Source: Lapillicoccus jejuensis
Lineage (GTDB): Bacteria > Actinomycetota > Actinomycetes > Actinomycetales > Dermatophilaceae
Direction: 5' to 3'
NCBI RefSeq assembly: GCF_006715055.1
Contig: NZ_VFMN01000001.1
Span: forward strand, 3,100,001-3,164,000
Length of the DNA stretch: 64,000 bases
The first letter of the stretch is position 1, and every line of letters starts with the position of its first letter. Both the position numbers and the translations under genes were made by a program. The notes below the pieces were generated by a model. That model ran no database searches. It saw only the letters and a program-made list of their open reading frames with translations, and was not told the DNA's origin. This document shows, piece by piece, positions 57,137 to 64,000 of this stretch.

Positions 57137-58102
57137 ATGACGACGACCACCCAGCGGCCGGACCCGGCCGTGCGGCAGCGGTCGGCCGCCGCGCGCCGCC
57201 GCCGGATGCGGCTGCGGCGCACCGTCGTCGTCGCCATCCTGCTGCTCGTCGTGGGGACGGTCCTCGCCCGCCGGTTCGAGGACGCCGGGACGACGACCGC
57301 GGCGACCGCGCTGGGGTCCGCGCAGGTGCTCGCGGGGACGTCGTCCGCAGCGGCGGACGGCGTGGTCGGTGGAGCCGGCGCCGCCCGCGCCTCGGGGTCC
57401 GGTGCCGCAGGCGCCTCGTCGGCCCTCACGCCCGCCCCGTCGGCCGGTGCGTCGGCGACTACCGCACCGCGCGCGTCCGCCGCGGCCCGCGCCGACGACG
57501 GACCCCCGGCGCCGACCCCGTCGCCGGCGTCGACCGCCACCGAGGTCGCGGTCCCGGCGAGCGGCAACGGCGTCGTCACCCCGCTGGAGATCCCGGCGGG
57601 CCCGGTGGCGACGGCGGGGCGCACGGTGCGCTACTCGGTCGAGCTGGAGGGTGGGCTGCCGGTCGCCGGCGCCGACGTGGCGCGCACGGTGATGACCGTG
57701 CTCACCGACCCGCGCGGGTGGCAGGCGCGGGACGGGGTGCGCTTCGTCCCGGTGAGCCCGGCGGAGCTGGCCCGCGGAGCCGGTGTCGACATCCGCGTGA
57801 CGCTGGCCAGCCCGTCGCTGACGGCGCGGCTGTGCGCCCCGCTGGACGTGACCCTCCAGCAGGTGTCGTGCTGGAACGGCAGCCGCTCGGTCCTCAACCT
57901 CACCCGCTGGATGCTCGGCTCGAGCACCTACGGCTCCGACCTGGCCGCCTACCGGATCTACCTCGTCAGCCACGAGGTGGGGCACGGCCTGGGGCACAAC
58001 CACGTGCACTGCCCGGGGCCGGGCCGCCCGTCACCGGTCATGGTGCAGCAGACCAAGACGCTCGAGGGCTGCACCGCCCAGCCGTGGCCGACCGGCGCCT
58101 GA
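57137..58102 (+). CDS. DUF3152 protein with metzincin-like zinc motif
   Basis: 321-aa protein, membrane-anchored by an N-terminal signal anchor (TVVVAILLLVVGTVLA, about 31-46) followed by a long Ala/Ser/Pro/Thr-rich linker to about 140 and a globular DUF3152 domain. The domain holds HEVGHGLGHNH at 279-289, the H-E-x-x-H-x-x-G-x-x-H zinc pattern of metzincin proteases, and four or more cysteines (C-A-P-L, VSCWN, VHCPG, EGCTA) that could form disulfides outside the cell. A substrate is not known. ATG 57137 is chosen because the earlier in-frame ATG at 57077 adds residues of no recognisable type. Convergent with the next gene. Confidence 0.85.
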   Translation: MTTTTQRPDPAVRQRSAAARRRRMRLRRTVVVAILLLVVGTVLARRFEDAGTTTAATALGSAQVLAGTSSAAADGVVGGAGAARASGSGAAGASSALTPAPSAGASATTAPRASAAARADDGPPAPTPSPASTATEVAVPASGNGVVTPLEIPAGPVATAGRTVRYSVELEGGLPVAGADVARTVMTVLTDPRGWQARDGVRFVPVSPAELARGAGVDIRVTLASPSLTARLCAPLDVTLQQVSCWNGSRSVLNLTRWMLGSSTYGSDLAAYRIYLVSHEVGHGLGHNHVHCPGPGRPSPVMVQQTKTLEGCTAQPWPTGA

Positions 58103-58110
58103 CGCGCCGC

Positions 58111-58138
58111 GGCCCGGCCGCCGACGGCGGGCCGGGCC
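58111..58138. terminator. Bidirectional hairpin between DUF3152 and secreted-protein genes
   Basis: Arms 58111-58122 and 58126-58138 pair with one bulged base around a three-base loop, between convergent genes. Confidence 0.65.
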
Positions 58139-58183
58139 ACGGGAGCACCTGCACCGAGGAGACGTCGCAGAGCCGCGGACGGC

Positions 58184-58600
58184 TCAGCGCGTGCAGGTCT
58201 TGATCTCGGTGACGAGGGTGTCGGGGCCGTAGTAGACGGCGCTCTGGAAGGCCTCGATCTGGACCAGGTCGTGGGCGCGCTGCCACTGGACCTGCACCTT
58301 CGGGCCCGAGCGCAGCTCGACCGCGGTCGTCCAGCCCGTGGCGGCCGTGGTGCGGCGCACGATGAGCGCGTCGTTGGCGGCGTCCCGCTTGAGGGTGACG
58401 GTGCCGACCTGCAGGACCGAGAAGCTGGCCCGGGTGGTGATCCCGGGCAGCACCTGACGGGCCACGAGGGTGCAGGTGGGCTTGCCGCCGGAGGCGGATG
58501 CGGGGGCGGCGGCGGCGAGCGGGACCGCCACGGCGGCCACGGCGAGGGCGCCGCCGGCGAGGGCGCGGACGGTGCGAGGACGGCGGAGGGGGACGGACAT
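58184..58600 (-). CDS. Small secreted protein, function unknown
   Basis: 138 aa with a clear signal peptide (basic start MSVPLRRPRTVR, core ALAGGALAVAAVAVPLAAAA, cleavage likely after ASA about residue 37). The mature 100 residues are rich in Thr, Val and Arg and probably beta-stranded; two cysteines (PTCTL and IKTCTR) sit near the ends and could form a disulfide. AAAGGA lies seven bases before the ATG. No family is recognised. It is on the same strand as the M23-like gene downstream of it on + coordinates. Confidence 0.75.
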   Translation of the reverse strand: MSVPLRRPRTVRALAGGALAVAAVAVPLAAAAPASASGGKPTCTLVARQVLPGITTRASFSVLQVGTVTLKRDAANDALIVRRTTAATGWTTAVELRSGPKVQVQWQRAHDLVQIEAFQSAVYYGPDTLVTEIKTCTR

Positions 58601-58689
58601 CGGGGGTCCTTTCGGAAGGGCCACCCGGGGTTGGTGGCGTGCTCCGAGAGTCCTCGCTGCGCGGTCGGGCCGACCAGTGCCCGGTGGTA

Positions 58690-59250
58690 CTACGACCAGG
58701 GCAGCAGGACCACCCGCGGTGGCCGCAGCAGCGCCGACGGGTCGAGGTACGTCGTCCCGCGCAGCACCCCCCAGTGCAGGCAGCCGGCGGGCGCGCAGTG
58801 ACCCGCGTCCCCGCTCAGCACCGCGACGGGGTCGCCGGCCCGCACGGTGGCGCCCACCGGCACCGTCGCGGCCACCGGTTGCAGGGTGCTGCGCAAGCCG
58901 CCGGCGTGCGCCACGACGACGACGGGCACCCCGGCGACGCGGCCGGCCACCGTCACCGTGCCGGCGGCGGGCGCCAGCACCACCGCCCCGACGGCCGCGC
59001 CGAGGTCGACCCCCCGGTGGCCCGGCGCGTACGGGCCCGGCGGCGGCACGAAGGCGTGGACCACCGGCGGGGTCCCCGCGAGCGGCCACCTCCACGCGAC
59101 GGACGGGGAGCGCAGTGCTCCGGTGCCGGACCGGTCCACGACGGTCGACGAGGAAGGCCCCGGCGGCGCCGGCGGGGCCGACCCGACCGCGGCCAGCGCC
59201 GCCCCGGCGACGGCGGCGGCGACCTTGAGGAGGGCGGGCTCGAGCAGCAT
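58690..59250 (-). CDS. M23/LytM family protein with degenerate active site
   Basis: 186-aa exported LytM-domain protein. N-terminal hydrophobic segment (about 7-24), a Pro/Ser linker, then the domain: H78 and D82 in GHRGVDLGA are zinc ligands, but the final H-x-H is CLHWG (C157-L-H159), and the usual Y-x-H-L catalytic histidine is replaced by STLQPV. Two catalytic histidines are therefore missing while three metal ligands remain. The same CLHWG form is what I expect in the actinobacterial protein found near rpsB, so it is probably a conserved amidase-activator-like protein rather than a decayed gene. Confidence 0.87.
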   Translation of the reverse strand: MLLEPALLKVAAAVAGAALAAVGSAPPAPPGPSSSTVVDRSGTGALRSPSVAWRWPLAGTPPVVHAFVPPPGPYAPGHRGVDLGAAVGAVVLAPAAGTVTVAGRVAGVPVVVVAHAGGLRSTLQPVAATVPVGATVRAGDPVAVLSGDAGHCAPAGCLHWGVLRGTTYLDPSALLRPPRVVLLPWS

Positions 59251-59348
59251 CCTGCGAGCCTGCCGCGCCCACCGGGGCGCGACCGCCCGCCGCCGAGGGG
59301 CCCTGTGGACAGCCCGGTCGTCCGGCCGACTGTGGACAGCCGCTGGAC

Positions 59349-59527
59349 CCCGTCCATCGATGGCCTCCAGCACCGAGTGCGCGGAGCGGGCTGCTGGAAC
59401 CCATCAATTGATGGCCTCCAGCACCGGGTGTGCGGGGCGAACTGCTGGAACCCATCAATTGATGGCATCCAGCACCGGGTGTGCGGGGCGGGGTGCTGGA
59501 ACCCATCAATTGATGGCATCCAGCACC
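59349..59527. repeat. 51-bp tandem palindromic repeat, three and a half copies
   Basis: Units at 59349-59399, 59400-59450, 59451-59501 and a partial unit 59502-59527. Each junction forms a palindrome: TGCTGGA, then the perfect core CCATCAATTGATGG (for example 59401-59414), then TCCAGCA. Unit 1 is diverged (core CCATCGATGG). The AT-rich core stands out from the surrounding GC-rich DNA. It fills most of the gap between the M23-like and aminotransferase genes. Confidence 0.9.
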
Positions 59528-59548
59528 CGCGTGGCGGCGGGCCCGACC

Positions 59549-60706
59549 TCAGCCCAGGGTCGCGAGCCTCCGGGCCGCCTCGGCGAGCACCTCGTCCTTC
59601 TTGCAGAACGCGAAGCGCACGAGCGTGCGGGCCGCGTCGACGTCGTCGTGGAAGACCGACACCGGGACCCCGACGACGCCGCAGCGCTCCGGCAGCTCCC
59701 GGCAGAACTCGAGCGCGTCGACCGCCCCGAGCGGCGCCGCGTCCGCGATGACGAAGTACGTCGCCGCCGGCCGGGACACGGTCAGCCCGGCCGCCTCCAG
59801 CCCGGCGACGAGCAGGTCGCGGCCGTGCTGCAGCCGGGAGGCCAGGCCGTCGTACGTCGCGTCGGGAAGGCCGAGGGCGGTGGCGACGGCCGGCTGGAAG
59901 GGGCCGGAGGCGACGTACGTGAGGAACTGCTTGACGCGTCGTGCCGCGGCGACCGCCTCGGCCGGTCCGGTGAGCCAGCCGACCTTCCAGCCCGTCGCCG
60001 AGAAGGTCTTGCCGGCCGAGCCGATGGTCAGGGTGCGCTCGCGCATCCCCGGCAGCGTCGAGATCGGCACGTGCTGCGCGCCGTCGAAGAGCAGGTGCTC
60101 GTACACCTCGTCGGTGACCACCCAGGTGTCGTGCTCGTGGGCCAGCTCGGCGACGAGCTCGAGCTCGTCGCGGGTGAAGACCTTGCCCGTCGGGTTGTGC
60201 GGGGTGTTGAGCAGGACGACCTTGGTGCGCGGGGAGAACGCCGCCCGCAGCGAGGCCTCGTCGACGGCGAAGTCGGGGAAGCGCAGCACCGACGTGCGGC
60301 GCTCCGCCCCGGCGAGGGCGATCGTCGCCGCGTAGGAGTCGTAGTACGGCTCGAAGGTCACGACCTCGTCGCCCGGTTCGCACAGCCCGAGGACCGCCGC
60401 CGCGATGGCCTCGGTCGCGCCGGCGGTGACGAGCACCTCGCGGGTGGGGTCGAGCTCGATCCCGTAGAACCGCCTCTGGTGCGCCGCCACGGCCTCGAGC
60501 AGCTCGGGCACCCCGGGGCCGGGCGGGTACTGGTTGCGCCCGCCCAGGATGGCCGCCACCGCCGCGTCGAGCAGCTCGCGCGGGCCGTCGGTGTCGGGGA
60601 AGCCCTGGCCGAGGTTGATCGCCCCGGTCCGCACGGCCAGCGCCGACATCTCGGCGAAGATCGTCGTCCCGAAGGGCGACATCCGGGGGTTCTCTCCGCG
60701 CGGCAT
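59549..60706 (-). CDS. PLP-dependent class I/II aminotransferase
   Basis: 385-aa fold-type I aminotransferase. AINLGQGFPDTDGP, YPPGPGVPELLEAVA, TAGATEAIAAAVLGL, LLNTPHNPTGKVF, the Asp of VVTDEVYEHL, and the PLP lysine in IGSAGKTFSATGWKVGW are visible. It resembles the branch with DapC (N-succinyldiaminopimelate aminotransferase) and kynurenine/glutamine transaminases; the exact substrate is uncertain. The ATG has a TAGGGT box ending eight bases upstream. Confidence 0.9.
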   Translation of the reverse strand: MPRGENPRMSPFGTTIFAEMSALAVRTGAINLGQGFPDTDGPRELLDAAVAAILGGRNQYPPGPGVPELLEAVAAHQRRFYGIELDPTREVLVTAGATEAIAAAVLGLCEPGDEVVTFEPYYDSYAATIALAGAERRTSVLRFPDFAVDEASLRAAFSPRTKVVLLNTPHNPTGKVFTRDELELVAELAHEHDTWVVTDEVYEHLLFDGAQHVPISTLPGMRERTLTIGSAGKTFSATGWKVGWLTGPAEAVAAARRVKQFLTYVASGPFQPAVATALGLPDATYDGLASRLQHGRDLLVAGLEAAGLTVSRPAATYFVIADAAPLGAVDALEFCRELPERCGVVGVPVSVFHDDVDAARTLVRFAFCKKDEVLAEAARRLATLG

Positions 60707-60713
60707 GACCCCG

Positions 60714-60719
60714 ACCCTA
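60714..60719 (-). promoter_or_regulatory. -10 box TAGGGT, leaderless promoter for the aminotransferase gene
   Basis: On the minus strand TAGGGT ends eight bases before the ATG at 60706. Confidence 0.5.
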
Positions 60720-60943
60720 CGACGACCCCCCGGCAGGGCGCGGGGAGCCGGCGGTGAGCCCGTCCGTCCGAGGGAGCACCGCCGGCTCGTCGCCCCCGCT
60801 GGGGGAGGGGCGACCGCCGGGGGTCGTTGCCGCTCCGCCTCCCGTGGGGGCGACGAGAGGACGGCGGCGGCCCCCTACCGTGTCGTGCGGGCCCGCCGAG
60901 CACCAGCGGCGGACCAGGACCAGGATACGACGACCCTCGAACA

Positions 60944-60965
60944 TGTCGTCCGACGTCGGATGACA
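60944..60965. promoter_or_regulatory. 22-bp palindrome centred on TCCGACGTCGGA
   Basis: TGTC-G-TCCGACGTCGGA-T-GACA reads the same on both strands except one pair. Size and symmetry fit a dimeric regulator site or a short terminator for the DUF6541 gene 33 bases away. Confidence 0.4.
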
Positions 60966-60997
60966 GGAACGTGCCATCCCGCGTGCGGACGCCCGGC

Positions 60998-63091
60998 TCA
61001 GGGCTGCGTCGCGGCCTGCGGGACGTCGTCGCCGGAGGCCTCGGCGTCGAAGCCGCAGGCGTCGATCCGCCACAGCGTGTAGCGACCCTCCTGCGCGACG
61101 CGCGTGAAGCCGGGGGTCGCCGCGGTGATCCGGCTGATCCCCAGCGTGCGGTCGTCGAGGCTGAGCCAGTAGCGGACCGACCCGGTGATGGCGTAGCGCA
61201 CGCCCAGCCGCCGGGCGGAGTCGCACACCGCGGGGTCGCTCGTCGCCTGGTCGAGCCGCTCGGCGACGACCTGCCGGTCGGGGTCCGGGTCGAGCAGCAG
61301 CGAGGTGAAGAGCAGCTTGCGCCCGTGCAGCGCGTAGAGCAGGCCGCTGCCGTTGGCGGGCACGTCGGCGACGACGGCGTCCGGCGGGATGACGCTGGCC
61401 AGCCGGGCGAGCTGCGCGTCCTCGGCCGGCAGCAGCAGCGTGTGGTCGGCCTCGGGCGGGTGGTAGTAGCGGTGCACGAGCTCGGAGGTCTCGGTGTGCG
61501 CCAGCGCGCCGGTGGCCGCGACGAGCAGCACGAGCACGCCGGTGGTCGCCGTCGTGCGGCGCAGCCGGGCCGGTGACCCCCACGACGCCGTACGGCGACC
61601 CGTGGCCGCGGTGGGCGCCCCGCCACCGGCGGGCGGCCGCGCCGGCCCGGGCGGTCCGACCGCGGCGAGGGCGCGGGCCACCAGCCGGGCGAGCCAGGCC
61701 AGGGCGACCGTGACGAGCAGGACGGTCGGCACCGCGGCGAGCGAGGCGAGTCGGACCTTGTCGTTGTACCAGTAGCCGGTGAGCAGGACCCCGAGCGCCG
61801 TCCGGCTCGTGGCGGCGAGGACGAAGAGCAGCACGCAGAAGGCCCAGACGGCGACGAGCCAGCGCAGCCGCCGCATCCGCGAGCAGACGAGCAGCCCGAC
61901 GAGGGTGAGCAGGGCGAGGGGGAACTGCGGGTGCACCTGCAGCCCGAGCAGCGTCACCTCCTGCAGCGCCGTCGTCACGGGGACCCCGCCCGACCAGTCG
62001 TAGCTCTGCGTGTCGGCGACCTGGCGCGAGAGGCGGGGGACGAGCAGCAGCCCGGCCACGGCGACGACGGCCAGGGCCGCGGCGCCGCCGAGGGCGCGGC
62101 GCCGTACGGGCCCGGTGGTGCTCGTGCCCCGCACGAGGAGCGAGGCGAGGACGCCGACCCCGACGAGCATGACGAGCGAGACGAAGGCGTTGGGGTGGGC
62201 CAGGAGCAGTCCGGGCAGGGCCAGCAGGGTGGCCGCGGTCAGCCCGGTCCGGTCGACGGTGACCGCCCCCGTGCCCGGCCCGCGCACGACCCGGGTGACG
62301 ATGAACGCCGGGCCGAGCACCCCGGGCAGGATCGCCGTCCCGAGCAGGTTGGGCCACAGCACGCCCCAACCCATCAGCACGAAGGGGAACGTCGTCAGCG
62401 CGGCGGACGCGAGGCCGGCGCCGAGCAGGACGACCGGGCGGCGGCCGAGGGTCTGGCGGGCGAGCGCGACGCACCCCAGCGGCCAGAACACCGCGGCGGC
62501 GGTGACGGCGGTGACGTTGCCGAGCCCGATGATGCCGGTGCCGGGCAGCAGGATCTGCGCGGTGCCGGCCAGGTCGTGGAACCCGCTGGGGTAGCTGCTC
62601 GGCGGGCCGATCGAGGAGAACGACCCGCTGTCGAGGAAGGCGCGCAGCCGGTTGAGGTGGGCGACGACGTCGGTGGAGTCGACGAGCTCGTCCGGGGAGC
62701 CGATGGCCGGCAGCACCGCCCACAGCGTCGCCGCCGACCCGAGCACCACCGCCACCGCGGCGGTCGCCAGCGTCGCGGTCCCGTCGCGGCGCGCCTTGGG
62801 CGGGCGCGGACGACGGGCGGCCTGCCACCACAGCCGCAGGCACAGCCCGAGGAACCACGCGAGGACGACGAAGGCCGCGGCCCCCGCCGCGAACGCGCCG
62901 CGCGACCAGGTCACCCCCCAGAACCGCGCGAGGACCGGCGCCACGCCGAGCACGGTGAGCCCGAGGGCCGGCGCGAGGCCCCAGGCGACGAGCCCGCGCA
63001 GGCGCAGGGCGTAGGCCATGAGCAGGCCCGGGACGAGGGTGATGGCGACCAGGACGCCGAAGAGCGGCGCCACCGGCCACCACGCATGCAT
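60998..63091 (-). CDS. DUF6541 family multipass membrane protein
   Basis: 697-aa integral membrane protein with about 14 hydrophobic segments in two groups and a C-terminal extracytoplasmic or cytoplasmic domain of about 150 residues ([19 protein letters not shown] to the end). A conserved loop near 135-185 reads [18 protein letters not shown] and [15 protein letters not shown]; such Asp/His loops resemble those of GT-C glycosyltransferases, but no enzyme activity is known for the family. The ATG has a TAGGGT box seven bases upstream. Large proteins of this type are common in actinobacterial cell-envelope regions. Confidence 0.8.
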   Translation of the reverse strand: MHAWWPVAPLFGVLVAITLVPGLLMAYALRLRGLVAWGLAPALGLTVLGVAPVLARFWGVTWSRGAFAAGAAAFVVLAWFLGLCLRLWWQAARRPRPPKARRDGTATLATAAVAVVLGSAATLWAVLPAIGSPDELVDSTDVVAHLNRLRAFLDSGSFSSIGPPSSYPSGFHDLAGTAQILLPGTGIIGLGNVTAVTAAAVFWPLGCVALARQTLGRRPVVLLGAGLASAALTTFPFVLMGWGVLWPNLLGTAILPGVLGPAFIVTRVVRGPGTGAVTVDRTGLTAATLLALPGLLLAHPNAFVSLVMLVGVGVLASLLVRGTSTTGPVRRRALGGAAALAVVAVAGLLLVPRLSRQVADTQSYDWSGGVPVTTALQEVTLLGLQVHPQFPLALLTLVGLLVCSRMRRLRWLVAVWAFCVLLFVLAATSRTALGVLLTGYWYNDKVRLASLAAVPTVLLVTVALAWLARLVARALAAVGPPGPARPPAGGGAPTAATGRRTASWGSPARLRRTTATTGVLVLLVAATGALAHTETSELVHRYYHPPEADHTLLLPAEDAQLARLASVIPPDAVVADVPANGSGLLYALHGRKLLFTSLLLDPDPDRQVVAERLDQATSDPAVCDSARRLGVRYAITGSVRYWLSLDDRTLGISRITAATPGFTRVAQEGRYTLWRIDACGFDAEASGDDVPQAATQP

Positions 63092-63097
63092 GGGCTG

Positions 63098-63103
63098 ACC
63101 CTA
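63098..63103 (-). promoter_or_regulatory. -10 box TAGGGT, leaderless promoter for the DUF6541 gene
   Basis: On the minus strand TAGGGT ends seven bases before the ATG at 63091. Confidence 0.5.
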
Positions 63104-63147
63104 ACCGCCGGGGGAGGGACGATTTCCGGGGTGCACCCGGCACGCCG

Positions 63148-63153
63148 TACGAT
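63148..63153 (+). promoter_or_regulatory. Possible -10 box TACGAT for rpsB
   Basis: TACGAT would start a leader of about 213 bases before rpsB. The -35 region is not convincing. Confidence 0.4.
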
Positions 63154-63311
63154 GTCCCTACGGCAACCGGGCTCCTCCTGCGAGGGAGGTGGACGGGGGC
63201 CGAATTCGCGCGTCAACTCCGACTGACGAGGCCCCGCCTCCGAAGCCGGCGCGCACCGTGGAGGTCCGTCCGGCTCGGCCGGGCGGCTGTGGTGCGTCGT
63301 GACGCCAGGCA

Positions 63312-63337
63312 GGGACCCGCCGACGTGGCGTGGTCCC
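63312..63337 (+). promoter_or_regulatory. Hairpin in the rpsB leader
   Basis: GGGACCCGCC (63312-63321), loop GACGT, GGCG-T-GGTCCC (63327-63337): a 10-bp stem with one bulged T, ending 35 bases before the rpsB ATG. It could be part of a leader control element. Confidence 0.35.
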
Positions 63338-63372
63338 GACGTCAACCACCACCCCTAGGGAAGGACCTCGGC

Positions 63373-64000
63373 ATGGCCGTCGTCACCATGCGCCAGCTCC
63401 TCGAGAGCGGCGTCCACTTCGGGCACCAGACCCGTCGCTGGAACCCCAAGATGAAGCGCTTCATCATGACGGAGCGCAACGGCATCTACATCATCGACCT
63501 GCAGCAGTCGCTGACGTACATCAACAACGCCTTCGAGTTCGTCAAGGAGACCGTCGCCCACGGCGGCACCATCCTCTTCGTCGGCACGAAGAAGCAGGCC
63601 CAGGAGCCGATCGCCGAGCAGGCGACGCGCGTCGGGATGCCGTACGTCAACCACCGCTGGCTCGGTGGCATGCTCACCAACTTCCAGACGATCTCCAAGC
63701 GCCTCACGCGCCTCAAGGAGCTCGAGGAGATCGACTTCGACGACGTCGCCGGCTCGGGCCGCACGAAGAAGGAGCTCCTCATCCTCCAGCGCGAGAAGGA
63801 CAAGCTGGAGAAGACCCTCGGTGGCATCCGCACGATGGCCCGCGTGCCCTCGGCCGTGTGGATCGTCGACACCAAGAAGGAGCACCTCGCCGTCGACGAG
63901 GCGCGCAAGCTGGGCGTCCCGGTCATCGCGATCCTCGACACCAACTGCGACCCCGACGAGGTCGACTACAAGATCCCGGGCAACGACGACGCGATCCGCT
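63373..64000 (+). CDS. rpsB: 30S ribosomal protein S2, N-terminal part
   Basis: First 209 codons of S2; the gene runs past the window edge. [60 protein letters not shown] and [14 protein letters not shown] are the classical S2 blocks. GGGAAGGA lies seven bases before the ATG. A leader of about 200 bases precedes it. The next gene is expected to be tsf, outside the window. Confidence 0.97.
   Translation, partial: MAVVTMRQLLESGVHFGHQTRRWNPKMKRFIMTERNGIYIIDLQQSLTYINNAFEFVKETVAHGGTILFVGTKKQAQEPIAEQATRVGMPYVNHRWLGGMLTNFQTISKRLTRLKELEEIDFDDVAGSGRTKKELLILQREKDKLEKTLGGIRTMARVPSAVWIVDTKKEHLAVDEARKLGVPVIAILDTNCDPDEVDYKIPGNDDAIR

Larger units (their letters stand above)
60707..60997. other. Intergenic region with alternative stems and a long palindrome
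   Basis: 291 bases without a supported gene, between the aminotransferase start and the DUF6541 stop (both minus). GTCGCCCC at 60789-60796 can pair with GGGGCGAC at 60807-60814 or at 60847-60854. A 22-bp palindrome with one mismatched pair lies at 60944-60965. It should serve as the end of one transcript and possibly the leader of the next. Confidence 0.6.

Noticed and set aside
59349-59527. The tandem array as a CRISPR
   Set aside because: The units are directly joined without variable spacers, and no cas genes are present.
59349-59527. The tandem array as a coding repeat protein
   Set aside because: Frames on both strands are open because the unit is 51 bp and palindromic, but they lead into non-protein sequence and have no credible start.

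Overview
The window is chromosomal DNA of a high-GC (by eye about 73%) Gram-positive actinobacterium. Evidence: the conserved actinobacterial order smc-ftsY-amt-glnK-glnD-ffh ... rpsP-khpA-rimM-trmD-rplS-lepB-rnhB-DUF2469-yraN-yifB-dprA-xerC-M23-rpsB, the ergothioneine genes egtABCD, many GTG starts, and many genes with a TAnnnT box only 7-8 bases before the start codon (leaderless mRNA). The gene content fits Micrococcales, perhaps Intrasporangiaceae or a close relative; the family is inference, the phylum is near certain. No phage, IS element, CRISPR array, tRNA or rRNA was seen.

Layout. 1-608: the end of mutM. 605-20531: about 20 kb of accessory genes between mutM and smc, which are near neighbours in many relatives. 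It holds an M3 oligopeptidase, a CrtI-like FAD oxidoreductase, a translationally coupled ADH-SDR-SRPBCC operon, an OafA-type cell-surface acyltransferase, acylphosphatase, egtABCD, a chorismate mutase, a hybrid sensor kinase with a stand-alone receiver, a secreted gamma-glutamyltransferase, and small CsbD and Asp23 stress genes. 20830-40312: smc, an orphan chemoreceptor, ftsY, a GNAT gene, ppk2, an MpaB-type oxygenase, a NagZ-like GH3 enzyme, amt-glnK-glnD nitrogen signalling, ffh, an amidohydrolase and a GNAT-kinase fusion. 40505-44975: a sulfate ABC importer (sbp-cysT-cysW-cysA) followed by a cysteine-free Rrf2 regulator. 45164-57034: the translation, secretion and DNA-processing block, interrupted by a Tat-exported PHP hydrolase; trmD carries an extra C-terminal GNAT domain. 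57137-63091: a DUF3152 protein with a metzincin-like zinc motif, a small secreted protein, a degenerate LytM (M23) protein, a 51-bp tandem palindromic repeat, an aminotransferase and a large DUF6541 membrane protein. 63373-64000: the beginning of rpsB.

How the genes work together. GTGA/ATGA stop-start overlaps bind many neighbours into coupled operons: egtABCD, ADH-SDR-SRPBCC, amt-glnK, cysT-cysW-cysA, rimM-trmD, rnhB-DUF2469 and yraN-yifB-dprA. Convergent genes are separated by strong hairpins, two of them very long and sharing an ATTCGG(G) core. FtsY and Ffh give both protein halves of the SRP pathway, and two LepB peptidases process exported proteins. Amt, GlnK and GlnD form one nitrogen-sensing unit. 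The main points for a second look are the TrmD-GNAT fusion, the C-x3-H membrane sensor of the hybrid kinase, the 51-bp palindromic array, the GNAT-kinase fusion, the enriched CCGTACGG palindrome and the leaderless promoter pattern.
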